In this document: piece after piece, positions 1 through 11,363 of the stretch
Position numbering within the stretch: the stretch's first letter is position 1
Layout of the letters: every line of letters starts with the position of its first letter
From: Aporrectodea caliginosa
Taxonomy: Eukaryota > Annelida > Clitellata > Crassiclitellata > Lumbricidae
Reading direction: 5' to 3'
DNA length: 64,000 bases
Assembly: GCA_020284085.1 (NCBI GenBank)
Contig: JACEVL010000418.1
Coordinates: 164,501-228,500 of the forward strand
Made by a program: the position numbers and the translations under genes
The notes under the pieces: model-generated
The model's input: only the letters and a program-made list of their open reading frames with translations
The model's database searches: none
What the model was told of the DNA's origin: nothing

Positions 1-713
1 GAGCTGTAGTTGTCTGTGTAGTCGTGGTTCCTGTAGATGGAGGAGTAGTTGTCTGTGTAGTCGTGGTTCCTGTAGTTGGAGGAGTAGTTGTCTGTGTAGT
101 CGTGGTTCCTGTAGTTGGAGGAGTAGTTGTCTGTGTAGTCGTGGTTCCTGTAGTTGGAGGAGTAGTTGTCTGTGTAGTCGTGGTTCCTGTAGTTGGAGGA
201 GTAGTTGTCTGTGTAGTCGTGGTTCCTGTAGTTGGAGGAGTAGTTGTCTGTGTAGTCGTGGTTTCTGTAGATGGAGGAGTAGTTGTCTGTGTAGTCGTGG
301 TTCCTGTAGTTGGAGGAGTAGTTGTCTGTGTAGTCGTTGTTCCTGTAGATGGAGGAGTAGTTGTCTGTGTAGTCGTTGTTTTTGTAGATGGAGGAGTAGT
401 TGTCTGTGTAGTCGTGGTTCCTGTAGATGGAGGAGTAGTTGTCTGTGTAGTCGTGGTTCCTGTAGTTGGAGGAGTAGTTGTCTGTGTAGTCGTGGTTCCT
501 GTAGTTGGAGGAGTAGTTGTCTGTGTAGTCGTGGTTCCTGTAGTTGGAGGAGTAGTTGTCTGTGTAGTCGTGGTTCCTGTAGTTGGAGGAGTAGTTGTCT
601 GTGTAGTCGTTGTTCCTGTAGATGGAGGAGTAGTTGTCTGTGTAGTCGTTGTTCCTGTAGTTGGGGGAGTAGTTGTCTGTGTAGTCGTGGTTCCTGTAGA
701 TGAAGGAGTAGTT
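1..713 (-). repeat. 39-bp coding minisatellite (stalk A)
   Basis: About 18 head-to-tail 39-bp units encode TTTPPTTGTTTTQ on the minus strand. Units differ mainly at GTAGTT/GTAGAT (Thr against Ser) and GTGGTT/GTTGTT. The array runs off the left edge. Confidence 0.93.
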
Positions 714-915
714 GTCGGTGCGTGACTAGTTTCTGTTAACGGCGGGGTCTCTGTAATCGTTGGAAGAGTGGTTGTTGTCGATTGAAAAGTTGTCGTTGTC
801 AGTGATGAAAGAAGGGTGGAGGTTGCTGTCTGTTGTGTAGTTGTAGTCTGCAGCCGAGTTGTTGTCGTTGTCTGAGGCGTCGTTGCTGTTTCTGTAGTTG
901 TTGCGATTGGACATG
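1..915 (-). CDS. Mucin-like Thr/Pro stalk exon of module A (partial)
   Basis: The acceptor TTCTTCAG|CA at 916-917 gives A-C-P-I-A-T-T-T, the same start as the other two stalk exons. About 60 non-repetitive Thr-rich residues follow, then the 13-residue unit TTTPPTTGTTTTQ repeated to the window edge in an uninterrupted frame. The exon continues to the left, so its end and whatever follows cannot be seen. Unlike stalks B and C, no frameshift was noticed in this part. Dense O-glycosylation is expected from composition. Confidence 0.8.
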
Positions 916-1464
916 CTGAAGAAGTATAATCATGGCGATTGTTGACTATTTATATTTTGTTTCCTTTCAAAATTATTCTCTGAGAGAGAGAGACAGAGAG
1001 AGACAGAGACTGACAGACAGACAGACAGAGACCGACAGACAGACAGAGACTGAGAGACGGATGTAGGGAGAGGTACAGCCAGAGACATGGAAAGAAACAT
1101 AGACTGTGACAAGGACAGAGAGGGAGAGTCATTAAATAAGTAAATGACGTGTATTTTTATTAATAGGGGATTGACAACAGTATTGCTGTAAACTTGGGCC
1201 TCTCTTTTTGATACGCACTGGACACAATGGACAGCTTGAATATTATTGTGCTACGCACGGCAGATAGACACTTGGGTAACATATCGAAGTTTAACCAATA
1301 TATCATTTCATGGGTGGATTGCTTCATTGGCTGCTTATTTTCTTTCGCAAATATTACCGCACTGCAGACCGCAACACCTGGAATATTGTGCATCACTTTC
1401 GAAAGACTCAGTAAAATCAATGCTAAAACGTGTTCAATGATTCGATTTTTAATGCAAAACTAAC

Positions 1465-1782
1465 CTTCTGTTGAGCAAGATTCATTGAACTCCGGCGCAT
1501 TTCTTGCGACCCATGCAAATTGGATGTCAGTTGGTGCAGCAAAAGTCAGTTCGCATGTATAGTTCTCAGGAGAGCCACTGTTGGTTGTGATGGTTGATTC
1601 TGCATAGAACAACCCTGCAACCCTCGTCCTCGGAAGCGTATACGATGCCAAGTAGGCTCCATTTAGTTTCCAGGTTACAATCGGATAGATCGGATGAAGG
1701 GAGCTGTCAGCGTAAGTGACATTGCACGACACATTGGATGCAGATGAACTTATCGAAATACATGAACACTGTGGACCAGTGC
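1465..1782 (-). CDS. D2-type Ig-like domain exon of module A
   Basis: A 318-bp symmetric exon (acceptor ATCTTACAG|GC, donor G|GTTAGT). The product has TGPQCSC at the start, the NVSCNVTYAD B strand, Trp in IVTWKLNG, the NYTCELTF F strand, and NESCSTEG at the end. The donor is the weaker GTTAGT rather than GTGAGT. It is the closest relative of D2-B at 8756, sharing length, phases, terminal Cys pairs and most glycosylation sequons. The intron between it and D1-A (1783-3679) holds a decayed mobile-element gene. Confidence 0.85.
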
Positions 1783-2078
1783 CTGTAAGATAAAATGTTT
1801 TTACACGATAGGCAACCGTTGTCTATTTAATATGCTTTTAAACGATTTGTGCTGATTCTTTCGACCAATGCAAGACAGTGTAGTGGATGGCTTGACTGTT
1901 TAAATCATATTAATGTGAGTTGTTTTAATATTCTACACTAACGATGGAATAGTTGAAAACATTTTGAAGCGCACATACTTGTGTAAATTTAATATTTCAA
2001 CACGATCAAATGATTTAAAAACCATGAATATAATGCATATCTCAATTCAACAACTTTCATGTGTAACCATTCAATAGT

Positions 2079-2136
2079 GCCGAGTCCAATGTAATCTCAC
2101 GTTAGGCGCTCATCTGCCTTCCGAATTGGACTCGGT
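2079..2136. repeat. Short inverted repeat (hairpin) in an intron
   Basis: GCCGAGTCCAAT at 2079-2090 is the reverse complement, with one central difference, of ATTGGACTCGGT at 2125-2136. The loop is about 34 bp. It could be the ends of a tiny MITE or a transcribed hairpin; nothing else identifies it. Confidence 0.5.
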
Positions 2137-2539
2137 ATAAATCTGGTGAATGAGCCACCATAGCCGCTAGTGAGCCGTGCAAATGCAAATTTTTCCAAGG
2201 TTTTTGAACTCGTATACCCATGTACTATATGAAACCAACGAGGGGCCTTCTTAACATCAATTTCATGTGCGCGTGTGTTTCTGTATTTAGGCTGCAGAAG
2301 TTGTCACCCTCGCCAACTGCACACGCATAAATTTCCATAGATTAAATATTGTAGAGGACATTTAATTCAAAGTCTCTCAAATAATTTTAACTTCAAACTT
2401 TTTATGGAGCTCACAGACAAATCTAATTACTAAATTGGTTAATAAACGAGTATGGTCATTGATTTGTTACAGAGCTAAATATATCAAATTAAAAACGTGG
2501 CCTCTGAGGCAGGGAAATAAACCAAGAAACAAGATTATA

Positions 2540-3080
2540 TCTTCAACGCAACATTTTTCTTTCCTGCAAATTAGGCTACCCTGAAGATGCTGGTTGCAGG
2601 AAGGAGGCCCACATCAACTGTGCATGCATGCCTTAGGAGATAAAGATCCCTATGACGGAACTTGCTTTCATTAGAGGTCAGAGAGAAAAGATTATAAGAA
2701 AAATGTTGCACTGCAATCGAGGATGTTAAAAAACTTGTCAAGTTTTGACATCTGGCTTTCCTCTACTAAGAGATATGTCATTGGCCTGTTCCCAGCTATC
2801 TTGGAGCTTCTTTAAGATTCTGATTTGTGAACTTGCAATGAGGCGACAAAAGAGCAGTTTGCACAGTTCACACTTTTCAAGCACTTTAAGGTAAATGTCC
2901 TTTGCAAGACTGCTGAGTAGTTTCTGACATCCTCGCCACTTTGTGTTCTTAGCAGTATCCTATATCTCATAATGTCTCGCAGAGTTGGCAGTTCAGAGGG
3001 CAACAACTCACTGCCACTTTCAATTAGGTTGCTCATATGGGTGAATGTTCCCTGTTTTCTTATCTTTTTAGAAGCCATTG
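2540..3080 (-). pseudogene. Decayed gene of a recurrent, uncharacterised invertebrate (mobile-element) protein family
   Basis: The minus strand reads M-A-S-K-K-I from 3075, then a segment with LPSELPTLRDIMRYRILLR, then after a stop at about 2812 continues as LKKLQDSWEQAND and, in another frame, LDKFFNILDC. I recognise this order of motifs (a PTLRD-x-(M/L)RY segment, a W-x-x-A helix, then a KFD/LFDI-C segment) from uncharacterised proteins that are multicopy in invertebrate genomes. That is memory, not a search. Frame breaks and stops show it is non-functional. It lies in the D1-A to D2-A intron in the same orientation as the host gene. Confidence 0.35.
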
Positions 3081-3679
3081 TGGGCAATTCCCACTAGTTA
3101 GGATGGTAGTAGTAGCAGCACTGACGGACAAATAATTTTAAAGACACTGATGACGATCTTTCAACCTCCGAAAGTAGCAAATACCGATATACTGCACAAC
3201 ATTAGTGAATTAGCCTATATATATAATATGTGTGTACATTTGTAATATAGAGTTTATTAAATAAATAATAAAATAATTTTAGTACATAATATAACTGCAA
3301 GTACCTGACAATCATTTCCAATGATTTTTATGCAATTTTACAAAATATCTTTCCAAAAAAACTTTTAATCAGACAAGTTAAGAATTATTGGAAATTCACA
3401 AAAAACGTTAAAAAAGTAAATATTTCATGTAGTTATTTACCAAGCAAAACGAAATAATATTAATTTTACCAAAATATCTTTTGACTTACTAAGTCATGTC
3501 ACAATTTTTTAGCACTAGTCATTTTTGGAATTTGAGAGTTGACAAAAATCGACACGCCGTAATACTCTAATGCTACATGTTTTTCTAACAATATCAAAAT
3601 ATGTTATGCAAATAGGTTAAGCGTAATTATTGTACGAAACAATTTACCCACTATCATTAAAAATAGCCAAAGAACTTAC

Positions 3680-3985
3680 GAACGACGAGTAATTTGGCTC
3701 CTGTTCTGTTTTGATTGGCACATTGTCCGATGTACAACCCAGCTGTTGATATAGGATTTCCATTTGTTGTTGCGTTCTTGATAATTAGACCGGTCTGGTT
3801 AACGTTGTAGAGACCAGTCAACGCGGGATTTCTAGAACCGTTAAAGTTGCTGATAGTGTAAGTGTTTATCTCATCTGAGGTTGGCTTAACCTTCCAAGAG
3901 ACGTCGTCAGGGTTTACGTACAGATTCATTATTATATCCGGTTGTCCCTCATAAACAGCTATATTCTTCAGATTATCCAGACATT
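3680..3985 (-). CDS. D1-type Ig-like domain exon of module A
   Basis: A 306-bp symmetric phase 1-1 exon (acceptor TTGTTTTAG|AA, donor C|GTAAGT). The product starts E-C-L-D-N-L-K-N-I-A-V-Y-E and continues with VSWKVKPTSDE, VNQTGLIIKNATT, GNPISTAGLYIGQC and NRTGAKLLVVR. All Ig landmark residues (two Cys, core Trp) are intact. It is 15 bp shorter than D1-B; the differences are small in-frame indels around the PTSDE and ATT segments. The upstream intron (1.17 kb) contains a 282-bp MITE and a SINE tail fragment but no signal-peptide exon. Confidence 0.8.
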
Positions 3986-4403
3986 CTAAAACAACAGCTT
4001 TAGTTGATGTTCTTCACATTCTGTGATTGCATAAAATGTTCGTACGTTATTTAAAGCTTTATTGCAGCGCTACTATTGTTTGAAATCAAACTGACTGCAT
4101 CAGATCTGTAACAAATCCTAGTGAGAGTGTAATAACAAAGGCTCCAACTACCTAATGTTGAATGTTGCACGTACGCACAATGAGCATTTACAAAACATTG
4201 TATTTCTCTAATCAACAACTACGATACAGATATATAATAATAGTTCACTTCTATATTTGCATACATTTGTGAGCATTTTTTCTATCATTGTGTGCATGGA
4301 TAGTTGTGCTGCTATGTATGCCTGGCTATGAACTTATGCACGCGGGTAGGAAAGCATGTATCGTTTGAAATATGTTCATGACTGCAGGTATGCATCCATG
4401 TCT

Positions 4404-4685
4404 ATTAGGGTGGAGTGAAAAAAGCGTTTTATTCTGTATTAAGAGCTCTATCCAACGGTATATTAAATGACATTTAATTAGTTTTCAATTAAATTTTTTT
4501 CCAAGAAATCCTGCAATTTTCTCGAAAAAATGATATTTTTCTTAACTTTGCCCCTCTGGTGGGGGCGGAAGACATTACTATTTTAAAAACTTTTACGACA
4601 TTTTTTTACCCCATACCATAAGGCATCTTTTGGTTGCTATTACGTTTTGAAATTCTAATTTTCGTTTTTTTCACTCGACCCTAAT
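4404..4685. mobile_element. 282-bp MITE with ATTAGGGT(C/G)GAGTGAAAAAA termini
   Basis: The left end ATTAGGGTGGAGTGAAAAAA and the right end, read in reverse complement (ATTAGGGTCGAGTGAAAAAA), match at 19 of 20 positions. The inside is AT-rich and has no coding potential. Flanking TGTCTA and TGTCCA may be a mutated target duplication. Size and structure fit a non-autonomous DNA transposon of unassigned superfamily. Confidence 0.75.
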
Positions 4686-4919
4686 GTCCATGTATGTATG
4701 TTTGTAAGCCGAAAAGAAATTTTGAAAGCATAATAATATGTATGTGTGTATGTCCATCTATTTTCTGCATGTTAACAACGCCTCGCAATGTGCATTTATT
4801 CCAATGCCTTCGATAATGTTTATAGGGTTGAGATATGATTGCCTCGAACTGAAAAAATGTCTTATAAATATAACTAAATGTATTTCAGACATTCGCTTAA
4901 ATGCATAGTGTACAAAAGA

Positions 4920-5015
4920 ATCTTGCGAGGAACAAATCAATCGATGAATCAATCGATCAATCCATGAAACTTAATATAGCGCCCCTTCAAGATATCTACT
5001 CAGAATAGTAACAGT
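4920..5015 (-). mobile_element. 3' end fragment of a SINE
   Basis: TAGCGCCCCTTCAAGATATC at 4979 matches the tail of the full SINE at 38903 and, in opposite orientation, the tail at about 12350. It is preceded on the plus strand by CAATCGAT-type repeats, the complement of a simple-repeat tail. Confidence 0.6.
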
Positions 5016-5152
5016 TGCGTGTTAGATTTATAACTATGTGAACTAATAAAAACTGAAGTGTTGAATAAACAAAGTTCTAAACTTTGCCTAAGTTCATTCT
5101 AAGTTGATGTCTAAATTGAAACAGGATCCAAGAAAAATGGATTCATAATTAC

Positions 5153-8100
5153 CCGGAAGTGGAGTTGTCGTTGCCTCAGGTGTTGAAGTCATCGTCTGAG
5201 ATGTAGTTGTTGTCAATGTAGAAGAAGACAACTCCGTTTCTGAACTCGCTGGAAGAGTGGTTGTAGCCGAAGACGGAGCGGTTGTTGCCAATGCAGAGGT
5301 TGCTGCTATCGATATAGGAAGAGTAGTTATGGGTGACGTAGAAGTTTCCGTCGACGGAGGAGTAGTTGTGGGTGGAGTAGTAGTTCCTGTTGACGGAGGA
5401 GTAGTTGTAGGTTGAGTAGTAGTTGATGTCGGTGAAGTGGCTGTTGTCGTTGGCGGAATGGGTGTTGTAGCTAAAGAAGTGGTTGTTCCTGTGGAAGAGT
5501 GGAGGTACTCGTTGGAGGAGTGGTGGTAGTCGTCGGAAGGGTGGTGGTAGTCGTTAGAGGAGTGGTAGTATTCGTTGGAGGAGGGTGGTAGTCGTTGGAG
5601 TAGTAGTGGTAGTCGTTGGAGGAGTAGTTGTAGTCGTTGGAGGAGTGGTTAGTGTGGACGAGAGGAGTAGTTGTTGGAGGAGTAGTAGTTCCTGTGGAGG
5701 AGGAGTGGTTGTCGGTGGAGTAGTAGTTCGTTGGACGGAGGAGTAGTTGTCGGTGGAGTAGTAGTTTCTGTCGACGGAGGAGTAGTGGTGTCGGTGGAGT
5801 AGTAGTTTCTGTTGACGGAGGAGTAGTTGTCGGTGGAGTAGTAGTTTCTGTTGTTGGAGGAGTAGTTGTCGGTGGAGTAGTAGTTTCTGTCGAAGGAGGA
5901 GTAGTTGTCGGTTGAGTAGTAGTTGATGTCGGAGAAGTGGCTGTTTTCGTTGGCGGAATGGGTGTTGTAGCTAAAGAAGTGGTTGTTTTAGGTGGAAGAG
6001 TGGTGGTAGTCGTTGGAGGAGTGGTGGTAGTCGTTGGAGGAGTGGTGGTAGTCGTTGGAGGAGTGGTGGTAGTCGTTGGAGGAGTGGTGGTAGTCGTTGG
6101 AGGAGTGGTGGTAGTGGTTGGAGGAGTGGTGGTAGTCGTTTGAGGAGTGGTGGTAGTCATTGGAGGAGTGGTTGTAGTCGTTGGAGGAGTGGTTGTAGTC
6201 GTTGGAGGAGTGGTGGTAGTCGTTGGAGAAGTGGTGGTAGTCGTTGGAGGAGTGGTTGTAGTCGTTGGAGGAGTGGTTGTAGTCGTTGGAGGAGTGGTGG
6301 TAGTCGTTGGAGGAGTGGTGGTAGTCGTTGGAGGAGTGGTTGTAGTCGTTGGAGGAGTGGTGGTAGTCGTTGGAGAAGTGGTGGTAGTCGTTGGAGGAGT
6401 GGTGGTAGTCGTTGGAGTGGTGGTAGTGGTGGTAGTCGTTGGAGGAGTGGTGGTAGTCGTTGGAGGAGTGGTGGTAGTCGTTGGAGGAGTGGTGGTAGTC
6501 GTTGGAGGAGTGGTGGTAGTCGTTGGAGGAGTGGTGGTAGTCGTTGGAGTAGTGGTTGTAGTCGTTGGAGGAGTGGTTGTAGTCGTTGGAGGAGTGGTGG
6601 TAGTCGTTGGAGGAGTGGTTGTAGTCGTTGGAGGAGTGGTGGAGTCGTTGGAGGAGTGGTTGTAGTCGTTGGAGGAGTGGTGGTAGTCGTTGGAGGAGTG
6701 GTGGTAGTCGTTGGAGGAGTGGTGGTAGTCGTTGGAGGAGTGGTGGTAGTCGTTGGAGGAGTGGTGGTAGTCGTTGGAGGAGTGGTGGTAGTCGTTGGAG
6801 GAGTGGTTGTAGTCGTTGGAGGAGTGGTTGTAGTCGTTGGAGAAGTGGTGGTAGTCGTTGGAGGAGTGGTTGTAGTCGTTGGAGGAGTGGTGGTAGTCGT
6901 TGGAGAAGTGGTGGTAGTCGTTGGAGAAGTGGTTGTAGTCGTTGGAGGAGTGGTTGTAGTCGTTGGAGGAGTGGTGGACCCCCTGGAGAAGTGGTGGTAG
7001 TCGTTGGAGGAGTGGTTGTAGTCGTTGGAGGAGTGGTGGTAGTCGTTGGAGGAGTGGTGGTAGTCGTTGGAGGAGTGGTTGTAGTCGTTGGAGGAGTGGT
7101 TGTAGTCGTTGGAGGAGTGGTTGTAGTCGTTGGAGGAGTGGTGGTAGTCGTTGGAGAAGTGGTGGTAGTCGTTGGAGGAGTGGTTGTAGTCGTTGGAGGA
7201 GTGGTGGTAGTCGTTGGAGAAGTGGTGGTAGTCGTTGGAGGAGTGGTTGTAGTCGTTGGAGGAGTGGTTGTAGTCGTTGGAGGAGTGGTGGTAGTCGTTG
7301 GAGGAGTGGTTGTAGTCGTTGGAGGAGTGGTTGTAGTCGTTGGAGGAGTGGTTGTAGTCGTTGGAGGAGTGGTTGTAGTCGTTGGAGGAGTGGTTGTAGT
7401 CGTTGGAGGAGTGGTGGTAGTCGTTGGAGGAGTGGTGGTAGTCGTTGGAGGAGTGGTTGTAGTCGTTGGAGGAGTGGTGGTAGTCGTTGGAGGAGTGGTT
7501 GTAGTCGTTGGAGGAAGTGGTGGTAGTCGTTGGAGGAGTGGTTGTAGTCGTTGGAGAAGTGGTTGTAGTCGTTGGAGGAGTGGTTGTAGTCGTTGGAGGG
7601 GTGGTGGGACCCCCTGGAGAAGTGGTGGTAGTCGTTGGAGGAGTGGTTGTAGTCGTTGGAGGAGTGGTTGTAGTCGTTGGAGGGGTGGTGGGACCCCCTG
7701 GAGAAGTGGTGGTAGTCGTTGGAGGAGTGGTTGTAGTCGTTGGAGGAGTGGTTGTAGTCGTTGGAGGAGTGGTTGTAGTCGTTGGAGGAGTGGTTGTAGT
7801 CGTTGGAGGAGTGGTTGTAGTCGTTGGAGGAGTGGTGGTAGTCGTTGGAGAAGTGGTGGTAGTCGTTGGAGGAGTGGTGGTAGTCGTTAGAGGAGTGGTG
7901 GTAGTCGTTGGAGGAGATGTGGTAGTCGTTGGAGGAGTGGTGGTAGTGGTTGGCGGAGTGGTGGGACCCCCTAAAGAAATGGTGGTGGTCGTTGGGGGAG
8001 TGGTGGTAGTCGTTGGGGGAGATGTGGGAGTCGTTGGAGGAGTGGTGGTAGTCGTTGGAGGAGAGGTCGTAGGCGTTGTTGGAGTGGTGGTAGTTGTTGT

Positions 8101-8249
8101 AGGTAGGGTAGTAGTCGTTGTAGGTGAAGTTGTAGTCGTTATCGGTGAGGTAGTAGTTGTCGTTCGAGTAGTAGTTGTTGTCATTGTTGTCGGTGAAGAA
8201 GTGGTTGCTGTTGGCGTTGTTGTTTGGATCGTTGTTGTGATTGGACACG
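5153..8249 (-). CDS. Mucin-like Thr/Pro stalk exon of module B (frameshifted)
   Basis: Acceptor TCTTTTAG|CG gives A-C-P-I-T-T-T; the donor G|GTAATT after TTTPLP gives phase 1, fitting the D1-A acceptor at 3985. The main body repeats TTTTTPPT (24 bp). The C-terminal third changes to ETTTPPTTTPPT (36 bp) and then to a non-repetitive Ser/Thr/Pro tail rich in SSATTT-like residues. The Thr/Pro frame is broken several times: an extra base near 7514 (GGAGGAAGTGG), single-base losses near 6975 and 6637, and irregular units around 5690-5790. Total length 3097 bp is one more than a multiple of three. The alternative minus-strand frames (Ser-Asn-Asp-Tyr-His and Leu-Gln-Arg-Leu repeats) stay open, so a frameshift here would not stop translation at once. 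Whether these shifts are biological or assembly errors is undecided. Confidence 0.6.
5330..5980 (-). repeat. 36-bp coding repeats at the 3' end of stalk B
   Basis: About a dozen irregular units close to 36 bp encode ETTTPPTTTPPS-like segments. They contain several length-changing variants (GTGGTGTCGG near 5785, TTCGTTGGACGG near 5727, CTGTGGAGGAGG near 5694), which break the Thr/Pro frame. The array grades into the 24-bp array at about 5990 through a unit (GTGGCTGTTTTCGTTGGCGGAATGG) that also occurs near 5440, so a block of roughly 500 bp appears to be duplicated. Confidence 0.7.
5990..8060 (-). repeat. 24-bp coding minisatellite (stalk B)
   Basis: Roughly 85 head-to-tail copies of a 24-bp unit encode TTTTTPPT on the minus strand. 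Third-position G/T and A/G variants (GTGGTG against GTGGTT, GGAGGA against GGAGAA) mark individual units. Three near-identical interruptions (ACCCCCTGGAGAAG at about 6977, 7610 and 7690), plus a variant near 7971, punctuate the array and encode SPGGPTT in frame. The unit length is a multiple of three and has no stop codon in five of six frames. Confidence 0.9.
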
Positions 8250-8755
8250 CTAAAAGAATATATTTCTGGTTCAAGCTTTAATTGTAATGTAAATTGTTTT
8301 GATTGGAACACTTGGATCAGATGAATTTTTATAATAACCGCTATCCTTTTCTCTTCTGAATAAGCTTACACGGTACTAGTCACTTTTAAAGAATAATGTG
8401 ACTAGAATTACTGTTAAAATCATGAAACATGTCACAATGATAAATATAGAGGACAGCAGTTTTCAAATTTTATTGCTCGTCGAAATATAAAACAATTGAT
8501 TTTTCAATTTAACGCTGATGAAATTATAAATTAGTATATTATTAAAATTTAATGCTCGTGTAAATGATTTGGTTTCTGTTCAAATTCCACAGCGACAGAA
8601 ACTGAAATGAGAGGACGATGATTTGCTGATGTTTAGCATGTCTTTTGTTCTGTTAACCGTTAGCAGTCATTCAAATAATCTATCAATTTTTAAACTTGAT
8701 CACTGTTTCAATGATTTCGTTCTCTTATTTGTTTGCTTACGTGATTCAAACTCAC

Positions 8756-9073
8756 CTTCTGTTGAGCAAGATTCGTTGAACTCCGGGGCATTTGTTGCGA
8801 TGAAATCAAACTCGATGTCAGTTGGTGCAGCAAAAGTCAGTTCACATGTATAGTTGTCAGGAGAGTCACCGTTGGTTGTAATGGTTGATTCTGCATAGAA
8901 CACATACGAATCAATCCTCTTCCTCGGAAGCGTATAAGATGCCAAGAAAGCTCCATTGCGTTTCCAGGTAACAATTGGATAGATCGGGTGAATAGTGCCG
9001 TCAGCATAAGTGACGTTGCATGACACATTGGAAGCATAATTGATCGGAGTACAGGAACACAGTGGACCTGAGC
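8756..9073 (-). CDS. D2-type Ig-like domain exon of module B
   Basis: A 318-bp symmetric phase 1-1 exon (acceptor ATCTCACAG|GC, donor G|GTGAGT). The product begins GPLCSC, then has the B-strand Cys in NVSCNVTYAD, core Trp in IVTWKRNG, and F-strand N-Y-T-C-E-L-T-F, and ends NESCSTEG. The two terminal Cys-bearing segments suggest an extra disulfide outside the canonical one. Several N-x-S/T sequons are present (NVS, NVT, NYT, NES). It is very close to D2-A at 1465-1782: same length, same splice positions, and most residues shared, including IHPIYPIVTW against LHPIYPIVTW. That points to a fairly recent module duplication. Confidence 0.85.
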
Positions 9074-9619
9074 CTGTGAGATAAAACGGTTCAAACGATA
9101 TTCAGCCATTGATTGTTTATGTTTATTCCAAAAACTTTATGCTGCTTCTTTTTGCAATGAAACTGTAGTGAACTTTTTCAAGTTTACAGTCACACATAAC
9201 AACGGTGAAATGGTTTTTTTTTAATAAAAAAACTGTTTTAATTTAAATATTTAAACGAATATATCCTCGTCAGTTCGATTTAGCAATATCCACCAGCGAT
9301 GGGAAAGTTTCAACATTCCAGTTTATGAGATGGGCTTTGATACGAAGTCTAACACACGACCGCTGCTGTGGTTGGGCAGTTGGCATGCTGAGTGGACCTG
9401 ACATAGCATACTTGACAATAATTATTGTTTGCGTATGAATGTCGAAGAATATCTTACCCTCGTCATTTGTAAGAAGTAATTTTCCACTAATCAGGTTAGA
9501 GCAAACCTGTCATTTAATTAAAGTATCCAATGAATTTGATATTTGATTTGTTACATGGCCTAATACACCAAATTAAAACTAGTGGGACTTGAAAAGACGT
9601 AAAGAATTAGGGACCATGG

Positions 9620-10390
9620 ATACTTACCATTCTTCGATGGGAATAGTAAATGGGGCTTTATATTGGTAACAGATGACAGCAAGTTTGACAGCAGTCGAAT
9701 TTAACTGTTTGTCAGCCTGCAAGGCGCCCACTTGTCCAATTGCTAGCTTTAGAGTCGCCTCTAGAGTGTTGAAAGCTAAGTCAACCTCATGGAATCCGTT
9801 TCCTCCTGATTTTCGTGACCTCGTGTTACCATTCGACCATCTCCACCGCTCCAATTTCCTATTCTCTCGTCACCACTCTGATGACAATACTCAACTTTTC
9901 ATTCTTTCTCTCGTCGATCTTTCTCGGACGCATAAAATCATTTCCGTTACAGTCACCAATGTCGCTTTCAGTTTTAAATGTCTCAACACTCCTAAAACTG
10001 TTTGCATTATACATGTAGGCCTCCACAAAGAACACCATCTCACGTCGCAAACGGACCTTTCGGCAAAGGAATCTATCAGAGCTGCCTTCCAGCTTCTGTA
10101 GTCTGCCATTACATTCCAGCGAAAACGTCGTGCCCGGGAAAACAAACAATGCTCAAAATGTCCCAGTTTTATTACACGATTAGTTGCTTCTTGACACAGC
10201 ACATGGGCTGTTGCAGTAACACCAGGGAGCAAATTGAACGACTAGATCTTCCCTTGGAATTTGTCTTGCTCGCTCCGCAGAATGACAATTGCCACCGCTT
10301 GGTTGTGAGGTATGGAATTACCATAGGCTGACAGCGTTTTAGCAGCCGAGGTTTTGTCTGAATCCGTCAGAAGAGGTCAGCAGCATCCTA
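9620..10390. other. Intronic stretch with no recognised content
   Basis: Several modest open frames exist on both strands, but none shows a recognisable domain or splice context that fits the surrounding gene. It could be an old element interior. Confidence 0.4.
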
Positions 10391-10392
10391 CC

Positions 10393-11363
10393 CATGGGCG
10401 GAGTTTATCAGGGGCTAGGGGGGCTAAGCCCCCCTCCCCATGAACCCACAGTCTTGACAATGCGCCATTAAGGTAATAGTGATAAGGTATAGTTTAAACC
10501 ATGGAATATCCTAACACTTTAATATATCTCATGGAATCCCATCTCTACCAGTTCCTGCCAGCGCATGCATATGACTTTGGTCCCAAGGCATAGCAGCCAC
10601 AAGAAGTCAGAGGACGGCTAAAACTGCGTCATCACTTCGAGACTATCGTTGCTTCTAGCTATATGCACTTAGACAACCTGAATGCATTGATGATTCAGCA
10701 TCCGCCAGTAATGGACGCAAAGAACCAATGCATTCACCCTGGCACAATCAGCTGTATCTGCCTGTTTGTGATACATTAATTGGCCAGTTGCAGTTCCATT
10801 ACGACAAGGACAGTTTGATCATGATCAAATCCGTTGATGCTGTGTTGCAATGCGATAAGGATATGGAATCAAAGCGCTCTTTGACAAATACGCCGACATC
10901 ATTAACATCAATCCGCAAGTTCTGGCATCCGAAATAGAACCGTTTTCAAGCATGGACAATGAAATTAGTAACAAATTACCTTTGATGTAATTCAAAAGGA
11001 AATGACTGAAGCTGTTTATCCTCACTATTACGTCTGCAGAATGGTTCAGTATGAAAACAGTGGAACTATAGACGCTTACAGCTGCATTAGCGTAGTCGTC
11101 TATTCGCAGTTTTTTTGGTGTAAGGCATTGTGTATTTTTTAAGAAGTAAAATCCTTCCAAATCTTCTGACCAGAAGGCCAAAATTAGTACCAAGTATGGT
11201 CAAAATATATGTGGCGGCTGGGGCTTTGCCCCACCCCCGACTGAGGGCTTAAATCGCCCCAAACCCCTCCGTTTTAAAGAGGGCCGCTTTGCGGCAGGAA
11301 AGGGGGCGGGAGGGTAGGGTATACTTTATCCCCCCCATGAACTAAAACCAAACTCCGCCCATG
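10393..11363 (+). mobile_element. Decayed hAT-like DNA transposon with CATGGGCGGAGTTT ends
   Basis: The element starts CATGGGCGGAGTTT and ends with its exact reverse complement. Just inside each end are C/G-runs (GGGGGGCTAAGCCCCCC and CCCTCCCGCCCCC). The plus strand, in broken frames, shows a hAT-type stretch at about 10735-10945: a segment like HNQLYLPVCDTLIGQLQF, then ALFDKYADIINI and PQVLASEIE. I know these as the middle region of invertebrate THAP/hAT transposases. Stops and frame changes make it dead. Target duplication was not clear (ATCCTAC on the left against ATTCTATCC on the right). Confidence 0.6.

Noticed and set aside
1..725. Regularly spaced repeats resembling a CRISPR array
   Set aside because: Units are contiguous 39-bp coding minisatellites with no unique spacers, in an animal genome.
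1160..1463. Small open frames on both strands between mucin A and D2-A
   Set aside because: They lie in the short intron 916-1464. No domain, and composition is ordinary intronic.
9673..10331. Overlapping 100-140 codon frames on both strands
   Set aside because: No recognisable domain; overlapping on both strands; located inside the D1-B to D2-B intron next to a hAT relic.
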